Notes under the pieces: generated by a model
Told to the model about the DNA's origin: nothing
The model's input: only the letters and a program-made list of their open reading frames with translations
Database searches by the model: none
Translations under genes and position numbers: made by a program
Shown: piece by piece, positions 43,371 to 52,512 of the stretch
Layout of the letters: each line of letters opens with the position of its first letter
Position numbering within the stretch: position 1 is the stretch's first letter
Assembly (NCBI RefSeq): GCF_003176895.1
Contig: NZ_QGTD01000021.1
Span: 62,001 to 126,000, forward strand
DNA from: Gracilibacillus dipsosauri
Lineage (GTDB): Bacteria; Bacillota; Bacilli; Bacillales; Amphibacillaceae
Length of the DNA stretch: 64,000 nt
Direction of reading: 5' to 3'

Positions 43371-43748
43371 TCACCTTCTAATAAAATGCAATGTTCTTAA
43401 TACTAATCTGTAGGAAACCAACACGAGAAATACAGCAATAACAGGATGAATAGCCCCGAGCCAAGGTAAATTAGAAGTGATATTTGCGGTGAAATACATC
43501 ATGAATACACCAAGTAACATGCTAAAAATATACCAATATGCCCATCGTGGAGTTTTAGCAAAAAAAGCTACTAAAAGCATGATCACCGGAAGATTAAAAC
43601 CAAATAGATGGACAAACATCGTGTGGTTTTGCCAATGCGATGGATGGATAAAAATAGCCGCTCCAGCTAAAAAGATTTGCACCGTAATTGCAGCTGCAAA
43701 TAACATGGCTAATACGAGAAATAGTGTTTTATTAAAACTTTTGTTCAT
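43371..43748 (-). CDS. Membrane protein, DUF6220-like
   Basis: A 125-residue protein with four predicted membrane helices. The segment IFLAGAAIFIHPSHWQNHTMFVHLFG with its His residues, followed by NLPVIMLLVAFF and a final helix ending LRTLHFIRR, recalls DUF6220, an uncharacterised family. AAAGGATG lies 8 bases before ATG 43748. It is the first gene of the small membrane cluster leading to the two-component system. Confidence 0.75.
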   Translation of the reverse strand: MNKSFNKTLFLVLAMLFAAAITVQIFLAGAAIFIHPSHWQNHTMFVHLFGFNLPVIMLLVAFFAKTPRWAYWYIFSMLLGVFMMYFTANITSNLPWLGAIHPVIAVFLVLVSYRLVLRTLHFIRR

Positions 43749-43882
43749 TATTCAACATCCTTTCTATCTGTTGATACAACAAATATAAAAGCTAATTCTA
43801 AATAATTCATTAGCAAAGAATTAAATATTTCTTAAATAAAAACCATAAATTAGACCCTAGATTAAATAATCTGTAAATTGTC

Positions 43883-43912
43883 TTGACTTTTAAAGGTTTG
43901 TTTTGGTATATT
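43883..43912 (+). promoter_or_regulatory. Sigma-A promoter of the Mn-riboswitch transcript
   Basis: TTGACT (43883-43888) and TATATT (43907-43912) are 18 bases apart and lie just before the yybP-ykoY element. Confidence 0.65.
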
Positions 43913-43921
43913 TTTATTACG

Positions 43922-44040
43922 AAGAAGGGGAGTAGCTTTTACAGTATTGTCGTCATTACAGAACATTTTAGTTCTCGGCAATACTGGCGACTTACACGTT
44001 GTTAGCAAGACCTTTGCCATGATTGGTAAAGGTCTTTCAT
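43922..44040 (+). promoter_or_regulatory. yybP-ykoY manganese riboswitch with its terminator
   Basis: The element begins AAGAAGGGGAGTAGC and has the paired internal arms CAGTATTG and CAATACTG, then GGCGACTTACACGTTGTTAGCAAGACC. These match the yybP-ykoY fold. The 3' end forms a terminator (AAGACCTTT with AAAGGTCTT, 44008-44036, then a T run) that Mn binding should prevent. It precedes a TerC-family gene, the usual partner of this riboswitch. Confidence 0.92.
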
Positions 44041-44046
44041 TTTTTT

Positions 44047-44082
44047 AGAGATCTTTGCCAATAATAAGTGGTAAAGATCTCT
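44047..44082 (+). repeat. Second hairpin resembling the riboswitch terminator
   Basis: AGAGATCTTT (44047-44056) pairs with AAAGATCTCT (44073-44082). Its sequence echoes the riboswitch terminator just upstream (TTTGCC, GGTAAAG) but has no T run. It may be a decayed copy or an added stem in the leader. Confidence 0.65.
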
Positions 44083-44090
44083 ATTCTCGT

Positions 44091-44222
44091 TTGGATGATT
44101 ATAGAAAAAGGCGAGGTATCGCTAGTCGACTTTTGCAAAATGCAATGGAGAATTAGCTTGAAATGAAGACGATCATGATACTTACCATTCCATTCGTTTT
44201 GGAGGTTGTTATTTTAAAGGAG
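44091..44222 (+). pseudogene. Remnant of a GNAT acetyltransferase gene
   Basis: From 44094 one frame reads DDYRKRRGIASRLLQNAMEN, the acetyl-CoA-binding motif A region of GNAT enzymes, and then a stop. A second frame later reads DTYHSIRFGGCYFKGGN, like the end of GNAT motif B. Both are short and no start is present, so this is a scrap left between the riboswitch and the TerC gene. Confidence 0.5.
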
Positions 44223-44230
44223 GAAATCTG

Positions 44231-45004
44231 TTGGAATCGATTTGGTTGGAGTATGGTTGGACATTACTAGTATTAATTGGATTAGAGGGGTTGCTATCAG
44301 CTGATAATGCATTAGTTTTAGCGGTTATTGCAAAGCATTTACCTGATGATCAGAAAAAACGTGCGATAAATTACGGTATTATTGGTGCATTTGTATTTAG
44401 GTTTGGTGCATTATTTGCTATTTCATTTATTGCGAATGTATGGCAAGTACAAGCAATTGGGGCTATTTACTTAATTTATTTAGGTTTAAAACACATTATC
44501 CCGAAAAAAAAGAAAGAGGGAGATGCGGAAGAAGAGAAGGAAAAGGCGGGAAGTGGCTTCTGGCCAACTGTTGCCAAAATTGGTTTAGCAGATCTTGCAT
44601 TTGCGATTGACTCGATTCTCGCAGCTGTTGCTTTAGCAATTGCACTACCTGATTCCCCATTAGGAGATTTCGGGGGAATGGATGGTGGCCAATTTATCGT
44701 AGTTGTCATCGCAGGTATTGCTGGTCTAGTTCTTATTAAATTTGCGGCAACATGGTTTGTGAAGTTGTTAGAGATCCGTCCAGGCTTAGAAACTACCGCA
44801 TATGCTGTTGTAGCTTGGGTTGGGGTGAAGCTTGCCGTAATCACCTTATCTCACCCTTCTGTTGGTGTGTTGGATTCACACTTCCCACACAGTACGGGTT
44901 GGACCGTTGTCTTCTGGGGTATATTACTCGGAATCGTTATTGTGGGTTGGTTCCTATCTGGTAAAAATGCTCCAAAGAATCCGGAAAGCACGGAAGTTAA
45001 CTAA
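44231..45004 (+). CDS. TerC-family membrane protein, probable Mn exporter (YkoY/YceF type)
   Basis: A 257-residue protein with seven or eight membrane segments and two acidic motifs, GLLSADNALVLAVIAKHLP near the start and LADLAFAIDSILAAVALA in the middle, which are the metal-binding helices of the family. A cytoplasmic loop is rich in Lys and Glu (about 95-112). The start is TTG 44231, 7 bases after AAAGGAGG. Control by a Mn riboswitch implies induction when Mn is high. Mn export, possibly during protein secretion, is the current view of these proteins. Confidence 0.9.
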   Translation: MESIWLEYGWTLLVLIGLEGLLSADNALVLAVIAKHLPDDQKKRAINYGIIGAFVFRFGALFAISFIANVWQVQAIGAIYLIYLGLKHIIPKKKKEGDAEEEKEKAGSGFWPTVAKIGLADLAFAIDSILAAVALAIALPDSPLGDFGGMDGGQFIVVVIAGIAGLVLIKFAATWFVKLLEIRPGLETTAYAVVAWVGVKLAVITLSHPSVGVLDSHFPHSTGWTVVFWGILLGIVIVGWFLSGKNAPKNPESTEVN

Positions 45005-45013
45005 TATTAAGGA

Positions 45014-45056
45014 AAACAGTGGAGAAATAAACATCTATTTCTTCACTGTTTTTTTA
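45014..45056 (+). terminator. Terminator of the TerC gene
   Basis: AAACAGTGGAGAAATA (45014-45029) pairs with TATTTCTTCACTGTTT (45036-45051), followed by T residues. Confidence 0.92.
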
Positions 45057-45135
45057 TCCTCAAAAACATACCTCTAACTACTTTTATCCTGAAAAAATAG
45101 CCTAGTTAAAATTATTAAGTTATAATATGATAAAA

Positions 45136-45149
45136 TGTAAGTGTTTTCA
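45136..45149 (+). promoter_or_regulatory. cre-like site upstream of the mannan locus
   Basis: TGTAAGTGTTTTCA differs from the CcpA consensus TGWAANCGNTNWCA at one core base (T for C). It lies 130 bases before the sensor kinase gene. Between 45057 and 45278 I see no other strong signal. Confidence 0.35.
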
Positions 45150-45278
45150 TTAATATACTTACTTAAAGGAGAAGCTAATAATTAAATTTATTAGCTAATT
45201 GGATCAGATTTTTCTTCAAGAAATCATCTCGTTATGTAATATAAGAAGCACATATACTTAAACAAAGAGGTGAGCTAT

Positions 45279-47054
45279 ATTAAAAAATACCTTAAAGAGA
45301 AAGTCAACCATATGAAATTACGAAATAAGCTTTTTATCTCCTTTGTTTTGGTTGTTTTTATCCCTGTTATCATTATCGGTGGTTATCTGACGAATGAGTT
45401 AAGACAAGTAGCCCTAGAAGAGGCAGAAAAGCAAGCCACCATTAATATGGAACGTGTTAAGGAGCGAACATTAGAAGTTTTAAAGGTTCCTGTCTACTTG
45501 GCTGATAATATTAGCATCGATAAGCGATTCATCCAACTAGTCAATAAAGAATATCAGTCTGTTTATGATGTAGTAGATGCCTACTGGCAATATGACACAT
45601 TAAAATATTATCAAGATATGTATAGTTCGGAAATTTCGAATATTCGATTTTATATGGATAATCCAACATTATTAAACAATTGGGAAATAATCCCTGTTTC
45701 GAAAGAATTGAAAGGTAAGGATTGGTATCAGCATGCCATGAATAAGGATCCTACTCCACATTGGCTTTATCTGAAAGATGAAACGAAAAACAACTATTAC
45801 TATTTAAGTTTAGTTAGAAAGATAACCTCATCGGAATTTGACACAAATGGCCTTTTGGTCATAAATGTGAATACTAAAACGTTAAATCGAATTTTATCCC
45901 AGGAATCAGAGCCGATTCTTCTTGTAGATGAACAGAATGATGTAATTGCTACAAATCAAAAAGAATTTCGTGGGAAAAAATTGAACTCCATTCTTACTGC
46001 GCCAGAAGTAATGGAAGGGGAATTAGGGATTTTTCAAGATGTAACTTCTGACGAATCGAAGAGAATTTTTGTTGACGAAATTTCCTTAGAAAAAAGTGAT
46101 AATAAGCTACGAATTATCTCCATTATTTCAGATGAGACGATCGTACAAAACGCTCAGCACTTTGGAAAAATGGGTGCCACTGTTGTGATGATAAGTGTAA
46201 GTGTTGCACTAATAATTATTTATTATCTTTCTAAATTGCTTTCCAATAGACTTATCATCCTAACAAAGCAGATTAATCAAGTAGCTAAGGGCAATTTTGA
46301 AACATCTATCGTAATCGATGGTAATGATGAAATAGGGATGCTATCGAAACAATTAGACGTCATGGTGAGTAATACAAGGAATCTCTTAGCAGAAGTATAT
46401 GAATCCAATAAACAAAAAAGGTTATTAGAGAGAAGGCAAAATGAAATCAAATTTAAAATGATGGCAAGTCAAATCAATCCACACTTCCTGTTTAATTGCC
46501 TTGAATCCATTCGAATGGAGGCACATTATAAAGGGGAAAAGGAAATAGCGCGTGTGATCAAATTACTAGGAAAATTAATGCGAAACAGTATTGAAGTAGG
46601 TTCTGGAAAAATTAAGTTAGAAAGCGAAATAGAAGTAATTGAATGGTATTTAGAAATTCAAAAATTTCGCTATGATGAACGGTTAAACTATTACTTAGAT
46701 ATAGATCCTGATACAAGGGATTTTTTGATTCCTCCACTTATCATCCAGCCATTAGTAGAGAACAGTGTTATTCACGGACTAGAAGGAAATCGTTCGGGTG
46801 GGACTATACATGTGAAAACACAGTTGGTAGAAGGAGGATTATATGTAGAAGTAAGCGATAATGGTATCGGCATAACGAAACAAAAATTAGATGCCATTAT
46901 AGCATCCCTCTCGGAAAAGGAAGAAAAATCCGGTGTGAGAATCGGACTACGCAACGTTCATCAAAGAATTCAACTCACGTATGGTGCCCGAACAGGATTA
47001 TCGATTCAAAGTATTCCAAATGTAGGGACTAACATATCGTTTCATATAAAATGA
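45279..47054 (+). CDS. YesM-type sensor histidine kinase of the mannan locus
   Basis: A 592-residue kinase with an N-terminal membrane helix (about 10-35), an extracellular sensor domain (about 35-300), a second helix (about 300-325), HAMP (about 325-380), His_kinase domain with the phospho-His in NPHFLFNCLESIR, and HATPase (NSVIHGLEG, DNGIGI, GLRNVHQR). Such kinases sense extracellular oligosaccharides. The ribosome site AAAGAGGTG ends 6 bases before ATT 45279; the GTG inside that site (45270) and ATG 45312 fit worse, so an ATT start is proposed. The response regulator follows 16 bases later. Confidence 0.87.
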   Translation: MKKYLKEKVNHMKLRNKLFISFVLVVFIPVIIIGGYLTNELRQVALEEAEKQATINMERVKERTLEVLKVPVYLADNISIDKRFIQLVNKEYQSVYDVVDAYWQYDTLKYYQDMYSSEISNIRFYMDNPTLLNNWEIIPVSKELKGKDWYQHAMNKDPTPHWLYLKDETKNNYYYLSLVRKITSSEFDTNGLLVINVNTKTLNRILSQESEPILLVDEQNDVIATNQKEFRGKKLNSILTAPEVMEGELGIFQDVTSDESKRIFVDEISLEKSDNKLRIISIISDETIVQNAQHFGKMGATVVMISVSVALIIIYYLSKLLSNRLIILTKQINQVAKGNFETSIVIDGNDEIGMLSKQLDVMVSNTRNLLAEVYESNKQKRLLERRQNEIKFKMMASQINPHFLFNCLESIRMEAHYKGEKEIARVIKLLGKLMRNSIEVGSGKIKLESEIEVIEWYLEIQKFRYDERLNYYLDIDPDTRDFLIPPLIIQPLVENSVIHGLEGNRSGGTIHVKTQLVEGGLYVEVSDNGIGITKQKLDAIIASLSEKEEKSGVRIGLRNVHQRIQLTYGARTGLSIQSIPNVGTNISFHIK

Positions 47055-47070
47055 ATGGAGGGGATACAAG

Positions 47071-48585
47071 ATGTATGAAGTAATGATCGTTGATGATGAG
47101 CGAAGAACACGCCAAGGATTAGCTACACTTGTTGATTGGGAGAGTTATGGTTTTACAATTACTAATATTGCTGCTGATGCTACTGAAGCAATGGAACTCT
47201 TTGAGAAAAGAAGACCTTCCCTTATGATTGTAGATATAAAAATGCCAGGGATTTCGGGTATCAAACTAATCGAAGCCATTAGAAAAAAGGATCAGAAAAT
47301 TTGTTTCCTCATATTAAGTGGTCATGCGGAATTTGATTACGCTAAAAAAGCCATACAATATCATGTTTCAGGATACTTGCTTAAACCAGTAGATGAAGAG
47401 GAATTATTAAGTTATTTAGTAGAGATAAAGAAAAATCTGGATCTAGAAAAGACAAGCCATCATGCAAACAAAAAAGGGAAGATAGAAAAACTTATCCAAG
47501 CTGCTCTATCAGATGAGATTACGACAGAAGCTGCGGTACAGCTTCAACAAATGATCTATTGGAACAAGTTTACTATTATACTAATTAAATGTTATAAAAA
47601 GAATGATCTTGACTTAAAACAAATGCTTAAGGAATCCTTACAAGAAAGTGTACCTTTTACGAAGGACTCTTATTTGGGAATAGTAATAGAACAAAAGGGA
47701 GAAGCCGTTACGATCCCATCTGAATTAGACAACCTCTTGGGAGCATATGGTATTTCCTATTTCTCCGTACGATCACAGGCTGTTGGCAAAGTAGAAGATT
47801 TAGCAACCTGTTACAGAGAGGCTTTAGAGTTAATGAGAAAAAGCTTTTTCTATATCGAGGATCAAATAGTAACAAAGGATTCTCTCCATATTAGGGAATA
47901 TGTGGAGGAGTCTCGGATATCCTTATCAGCATTAGAGGAACAGTTCGTGTATTCTGTAGAGATAGGGGATTGGAGTAACATCCATCCACTAATTTGGAAA
48001 ATAACAGCAAGTCTAGAGGCAAAAGAATACACAGAAGCAAAAATAAAAAAGCGATTTATTCAGCTTTTATCCTCCATCGTCAATACACTAAGCACAGAAT
48101 ATCCTGAAAAACGAGAAACATTCTCTCATAAATTATATGAATTAACAGAAATAGAATACCTCTATCATGTGACACAATTAGTAGAATTTATTCATCAATT
48201 TATCAAAGAAATAGTCGAACTGATCGATTGCAATAAAGAAAAGATCGTTGTAAACAAAATGATCCATTTAATCGAACAAAATTATCATAAGAATATCAAA
48301 TTGGATAATATTGCAGAAGTTGTCCATTACCATAAAGTCTATCTAGGTAAATTATTTAAAGCCCACACGGGAGAATATTTTAATACGTATTTAGATAAAG
48401 TTAGAATGGAAAATGGTAAGAAGTTTTTGCTACAAGGCTTCAAAGTTTATCAGGTTGCCGAAAAAGTAGGTTATTCTAATCCTGATTATTTTCATAGTAA
48501 GTTTAAAAAATATGTAGGTATGTCCCCTTCCACGTTTCGAAAAAAGAGTCAGAAGAAGGAGTTTTCTAAAAAGGAGCTGGGTTAG
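47071..48585 (+). CDS. YesN-type response regulator with AraC output domain
   Basis: A 504-residue regulator: receiver domain (about 1-120, D55 in MIVDIKMPG), a middle region without clear motifs (about 130-390) and two AraC helix-turn-helix units at the C-terminus (KLDNIAEVVHYHKVYLGKLF and YQVAEKVGYSNPDYFHSKFK). It is co-transcribed with its kinase and located just before the importer genes, so it probably activates the mannan importer and GH26 genes. ATG 47071 follows GGAGGGG. Confidence 0.92.
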   Translation: MYEVMIVDDERRTRQGLATLVDWESYGFTITNIAADATEAMELFEKRRPSLMIVDIKMPGISGIKLIEAIRKKDQKICFLILSGHAEFDYAKKAIQYHVSGYLLKPVDEEELLSYLVEIKKNLDLEKTSHHANKKGKIEKLIQAALSDEITTEAAVQLQQMIYWNKFTIILIKCYKKNDLDLKQMLKESLQESVPFTKDSYLGIVIEQKGEAVTIPSELDNLLGAYGISYFSVRSQAVGKVEDLATCYREALELMRKSFFYIEDQIVTKDSLHIREYVEESRISLSALEEQFVYSVEIGDWSNIHPLIWKITASLEAKEYTEAKIKKRFIQLLSSIVNTLSTEYPEKRETFSHKLYELTEIEYLYHVTQLVEFIHQFIKEIVELIDCNKEKIVVNKMIHLIEQNYHKNIKLDNIAEVVHYHKVYLGKLFKAHTGEYFNTYLDKVRMENGKKFLLQGFKVYQVAEKVGYSNPDYFHSKFKKYVGMSPSTFRKKSQKKEFSKKELG

Positions 48586-48599
48586 ACAGCTCTTTTTTT
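48574..48599 (+). terminator. Terminator overlapping the end of the yesN-like gene
   Basis: GAGCTG (48574-48579) pairs with CAGCTC (48587-48592), followed by TTTTTTT. The stop codon lies in the loop, so translation to the end would partly mask the hairpin. Confidence 0.75.
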
Positions 48600-48610
48600 G
48601 ATCCATTATC

Positions 48611-48624
48611 AGTAAGCGCTTTCT
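48611..48624. promoter_or_regulatory. cre-like site upstream of the importer genes
   Basis: AGTAAGCGCTTTCT holds the palindromic core of CcpA sites and differs from consensus only at its outer bases. It lies about 100 bases before the first permease gene, where glucose repression would be expected. Confidence 0.45.
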
Positions 48625-48714
48625 TTGATTTTTATATGATTTTTGTGTTAATTTGTATGGTATTTTTAACTAATAGATTAAGTTAGAATTAACCTAAGAA
48701 GAAGGGGGGATTAG

Positions 48715-49671
48715 ATGGAATTAGCATCAAAAAAATCAACAAACACTTCCAAAACAAAAGTTCATAGCTTTTGGAAGACAGCAAAAAATCAGAAAATATT
48801 ATATTTAATGTCACTACCATTTGTTGCATGGGTTTTTGTTTTCAATTATTTACCTGTTTGGGGCTGGACGATGGCCTTTCAGAACTTTCGTCCAGGTAAT
48901 GCAATATGGGAGCAAGAATGGGTAGGATTTGAGCATTTTATTGCACTATTCCAAGATGAGCGGTTTTTCTTAGCATTAAGAAATACGCTTGCTATGAGTT
49001 TTCTTGGATTATTATTTGGTTTTACAATCCCCATTATTTTTGCCATTTTATTAAACGAAGTTCGTCACTCGATATTCAAAAGAGTGACTCAAACGGTTAC
49101 GTACTTGCCACACTTTGTATCCTGGGTGGTTGTTGCAGGGATTGTGACAAAAATGCTCTCGACAGATGGTGGGATTGTCAATGATTTATTAATGGGAATA
49201 GGTATTATTGATGAACCATTTCAATTTATGGCCCAAGAAAAATGGTTTTGGGGTATTGTAACGGTTTCGGACATTTGGAAGGAAATGGGTTGGAATGCGA
49301 TCATCTTTTTAGCAGCAATAGCGGGGTTAGATCCTCAATTATATGAAGCAGCGAAAGTAGATGGAGCAGGAAGATTCAGGCAAATATGGCATATTACCTT
49401 ACCAGGGATTCGCCCCACTATTTTAGTTGTACTAATCTTAAATATTGGCCATTTAATTCAAATCGGTTTTGAAAAACAGATGCTATTAGGTAACCCACTT
49501 GTGGTGGATTATGCAGAAGTCCTAGAATTGTATGCGCTTAACTATGGGATTGGACTTGGGCAATTCTCGTATGGTACAGCTATTGGTATTTTCAATTCTG
49601 TTGTCAGTATTTTCTTATTATTCCTAGCAAATGGTATTTTTAAGAAATATTCGAATCAAAGTGTTATGTAG
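48715..49671 (+). CDS. ABC importer permease 1 (LplB type), manno-oligosaccharide
   Basis: A 318-residue permease with six membrane segments and the EAA loop YEAAKVDGAGRFRQIWHITL. LplB-type permeases pair with an LplC-type protein and a large lipoprotein, and are typically controlled by YesM/YesN systems, as here. AAGGGGGGA precedes ATG 48715. Ligand inferred from the GH26 genes downstream. No ATPase gene is present. Confidence 0.88.
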   Translation: MELASKKSTNTSKTKVHSFWKTAKNQKILYLMSLPFVAWVFVFNYLPVWGWTMAFQNFRPGNAIWEQEWVGFEHFIALFQDERFFLALRNTLAMSFLGLLFGFTIPIIFAILLNEVRHSIFKRVTQTVTYLPHFVSWVVVAGIVTKMLSTDGGIVNDLLMGIGIIDEPFQFMAQEKWFWGIVTVSDIWKEMGWNAIIFLAAIAGLDPQLYEAAKVDGAGRFRQIWHITLPGIRPTILVVLILNIGHLIQIGFEKQMLLGNPLVVDYAEVLELYALNYGIGLGQFSYGTAIGIFNSVVSIFLLFLANGIFKKYSNQSVM

Positions 49672-49683
49672 GAGGAGTGTGAA

Positions 49684-50595
49684 GTGGCGAAAAAATCTTT
49701 AAATCAATTATCGTATAAGGACTATCTGTTTGACATCATTAATTATAGCTTCTTAATCGTTGTAATTATTGTCACTTTGTATCCATTTTTAAATGTGTTG
49801 GCGATTTCCTTAAATGATTCAACAGACACCATCCGAGGTGGCATTTATTTATGGCCTAGAGAGTTTACCTTTAATAATTATATGGAAATTATGAAATACG
49901 ATAATCTCGTTACAGGCTTTTTTAATTCTGTGTTAAGAACAGTTATTGGGACGGTTTTAGGTGTATTTATCCAAGCTATGGTAGCGTTTACTTTAAGTCG
50001 GACGGACTTTCAAGGAAGGCGGTTTGTATCTACTGCAATTGTTCTCACGATGTATTTCTCTGGTGGGTTAATTCCTGGTTATATGCTGATTCGTGATTTA
50101 GGATTAATCAACTCCTTTTGGGTGTACATTCTGCCTGGTTTAGTTAGCGCCTTTAATATCATCATCATTCGTTCCTTTATGGATAGCTTACCATTTTCCC
50201 TTCAAGAATCTGCCAAGATGGATGGGGCGAGTGATTTCACGATTTTCTATCGAATAATTCTTCCATTATGTAAGCCAGTACTTGCTACGATTGCATTATT
50301 CGTCGCTGTTGGCCAGTGGAATCAGTGGTTTGATACGTATTTATACAATAGTATGAATGAAAATTTAACCACACTGCAATATGAGCTGATGAAAATATTA
50401 GAGAACACGACAATGGGCGGGAGTCAGGATGCCAATCTGATGCGTCCAAATGAAGGCGAGCAAGCCAATATGGTATCTCCCCAATCGATTAAAATGGCGA
50501 TTACCATGGTTACTGTTATTCCGATTATTTTAGTTTATCCGTTTGTTCAAAGATATTTTATTCAAGGAATGACATTAGGTGCTGTGAAGCAGTAA
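49684..50595 (+). CDS. ABC importer permease 2 (LplC type)
   Basis: A 303-residue CUT1 permease with six membrane segments. QESAKMDGASDFTIFYRIIL is the EAA loop and VQRYFIQGMTLGAVKQ the family C-terminus. Between segments 5 and 6 is the longer loop with EGEQANMVSPQSIKMAI, common in LplC proteins. The start GTG 49684 follows AGGAGTG. It is 12 bases after permease 1. Confidence 0.89.
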   Translation: MAKKSLNQLSYKDYLFDIINYSFLIVVIIVTLYPFLNVLAISLNDSTDTIRGGIYLWPREFTFNNYMEIMKYDNLVTGFFNSVLRTVIGTVLGVFIQAMVAFTLSRTDFQGRRFVSTAIVLTMYFSGGLIPGYMLIRDLGLINSFWVYILPGLVSAFNIIIIRSFMDSLPFSLQESAKMDGASDFTIFYRIILPLCKPVLATIALFVAVGQWNQWFDTYLYNSMNENLTTLQYELMKILENTTMGGSQDANLMRPNEGEQANMVSPQSIKMAITMVTVIPIILVYPFVQRYFIQGMTLGAVKQ

Positions 50596-50657
50596 AACTA
50601 CTGGTATTAACAGGGAACCCCTGTTTATGCAATAAATAAATGATAGGAGGAAAAAAA

Positions 50658-52352
50658 GTGGGTACAATGAGAAAGCTCTTATGTTTTGTTTTTATTACGA
50701 TGTTTTTATCTATTCTTGTCGCATGTCAAGGCTCTGATGACAAGACATCAAGTGAAGAGAAAGAGAAGCCTAGCACAGAAAGCTCTTCAGGAGATGAACC
50801 GGTAACCTTTACTGTATTTGATTCCGATACGAACCCTGACTGGGTAGAGGAAATGGATACACCAATTGGTCGTAAAATCAAAGAAGATACTGGTGTTACC
50901 CTAGATCCAGAATTTGATATTGAAGGTGGGCAAACCAAAATTCCTTTAATGGTTGCAAGTGGAGAATATCCTGATTTAATTGTCTCAAAAGGTGCGGGAC
51001 AGTTAGTCGATGCCGAAGCACTAATAGATTTAGCTCCATTAATCGAAGAGCATGCCCCAAATTTGAAAAAAATGCTTGGTGATGGAATCAACCGATTGAA
51101 ATGGAGTGAAGAGGATCCATCGATTTATGTCCTAACAACTGCAGCCATTGATAACCAGGCAATGACACCAACCTACGGAGCATGGGTACAGCACGCTGTC
51201 GTAAAGGAATTAGGTTATCCTGAATTAAGGACATTAGATGATTTAAAAAATGTGATCAAAGAATATAAAGAGTTACATCCACAGATTGACGGTCAGCCAA
51301 CGATAGGTTTAACAATGAATACAGATAGCTGGAGAATACAAGCATCCTTCTTAAATTCAGGATTTATGATGACAGGGGCTGGTGATGATGGTGAATATTA
51401 CGTAGATCCCGAAACATATGAGGCTACGTTACATTACCGCCGTCCAATCGAAGAGGAAGTGTTCAAGTGGTACAATGAACTAAATGCAGAAGGATTATTA
51501 GACCCAGAAACATTTGTCCAAAAAAGTGATCAATTTGATGCTAAGCTTGCATCTGGTCGCGTGCTTGCTACCATTGGTCCTGATTATATGATGAACAGCG
51601 GACAAGAAGCATTAAGAGAAGCTGGAAAAACGGAGAGAATGTATGGTGTTTATCCAGTGACATTAAGTGAGGAGTATGTCAACCATTCTTATCAAAGCAT
51701 CGGCTTGCAAGCGGGATGGGGCATTAGTATCACAGAGGATTGTGAAGACCCCGTTCGTGCTATTAAATTTTTGGATTATCTAGCATCAGAGGAAACACAA
51801 ATTATGCTGAACTGGGGAATTGAAGGAGAGCATTACGAGGTCGTTGACGGAAAACGCGTGATTCCAGAAGAGGAATGGGAAAAGCGTAATAATGATAAGG
51901 ATTATTTGAAGAAAACTGGTATTGGCTATAACTTCCTTCGATTTGCACCACGCTATGGAGATGGCGTTTTAGATTCAACTGGCCAGACCTATACAGTAAA
52001 TACACGGGAAATCGCCATTAAAAATCAAACAGATATAGAAAAAGAAGTATTAGCAGCATATGGAGTGGAGCTTTGGAAGGATTTATATCCATCTGCAGAA
52101 GAATTCCCAGTTAAGCCTTGGGGAGCTGCCTATAATATTTCTATCCCTGCTAATTCAGAATTACAAGGCTTGAATCAAAGAGCACTGGATATTACGAAGA
52201 AGCTTGTACCAGAAGCTGTATTGGCTAAACCGGATAATTTCACAAATGTGTGGGATGAATTTATGACGTCCTTGGAAAATGCAAATATTGAAAAAGCGGA
52301 AGAAGAATATACAAAGCTTATTCAAGAGAAAGTGGAATTATGGAGTAATTAA
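50658..52352 (+). CDS. ABC importer binding lipoprotein (LplA type)
   Basis: A 564-residue extracellular solute-binding protein. The signal ends in the lipobox ILVAC, followed by a Ser/Glu-rich linker and a large two-lobed binding fold with GEYPDLIVSKG near residue 110. GTG 50658 is chosen because GGAGG lies about 8 bases upstream; ATG 50640 precedes that site and ATG 50667 is too far. With the two permeases it forms the importer for oligosaccharides released by the surface GH26 enzyme. Confidence 0.88.
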   Translation: MGTMRKLLCFVFITMFLSILVACQGSDDKTSSEEKEKPSTESSSGDEPVTFTVFDSDTNPDWVEEMDTPIGRKIKEDTGVTLDPEFDIEGGQTKIPLMVASGEYPDLIVSKGAGQLVDAEALIDLAPLIEEHAPNLKKMLGDGINRLKWSEEDPSIYVLTTAAIDNQAMTPTYGAWVQHAVVKELGYPELRTLDDLKNVIKEYKELHPQIDGQPTIGLTMNTDSWRIQASFLNSGFMMTGAGDDGEYYVDPETYEATLHYRRPIEEEVFKWYNELNAEGLLDPETFVQKSDQFDAKLASGRVLATIGPDYMMNSGQEALREAGKTERMYGVYPVTLSEEYVNHSYQSIGLQAGWGISITEDCEDPVRAIKFLDYLASEETQIMLNWGIEGEHYEVVDGKRVIPEEEWEKRNNDKDYLKKTGIGYNFLRFAPRYGDGVLDSTGQTYTVNTREIAIKNQTDIEKEVLAAYGVELWKDLYPSAEEFPVKPWGAAYNISIPANSELQGLNQRALDITKKLVPEAVLAKPDNFTNVWDEFMTSLENANIEKAEEEYTKLIQEKVELWSN

Positions 52353-52364
52353 GCTTATTTCATT

Positions 52365-52400
52365 CAATCCTCGGAAAGAATACAGTCTTCCCGAGGATTG
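52365..52400 (+). repeat. Stem-loop after the binding-protein gene
   Basis: CAATCCTCGG (52365-52374) pairs perfectly with CCGAGGATTG (52391-52400). No T run follows, so it is more likely a message-stabilising or attenuating stem between the binding protein and the GH26 gene. Confidence 0.7.
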
Positions 52401-52512
52401 TTAACATTGGAGAAATGTAAAGCGCGCTAACTATGCAAAAGGAAATTTTCGTTCACAGCGTTACATTCACAATGCTTAACTCATGAAAACGAATAAAGGA
52501 GGAAATATTAAT

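Noticed and set aside
52415-52432. cre-like TGTAAAGCGCGCTAAC before the intracellular GH26 gene
   Set aside because: Spacing around the CG core is off by one base and symmetry is poor.
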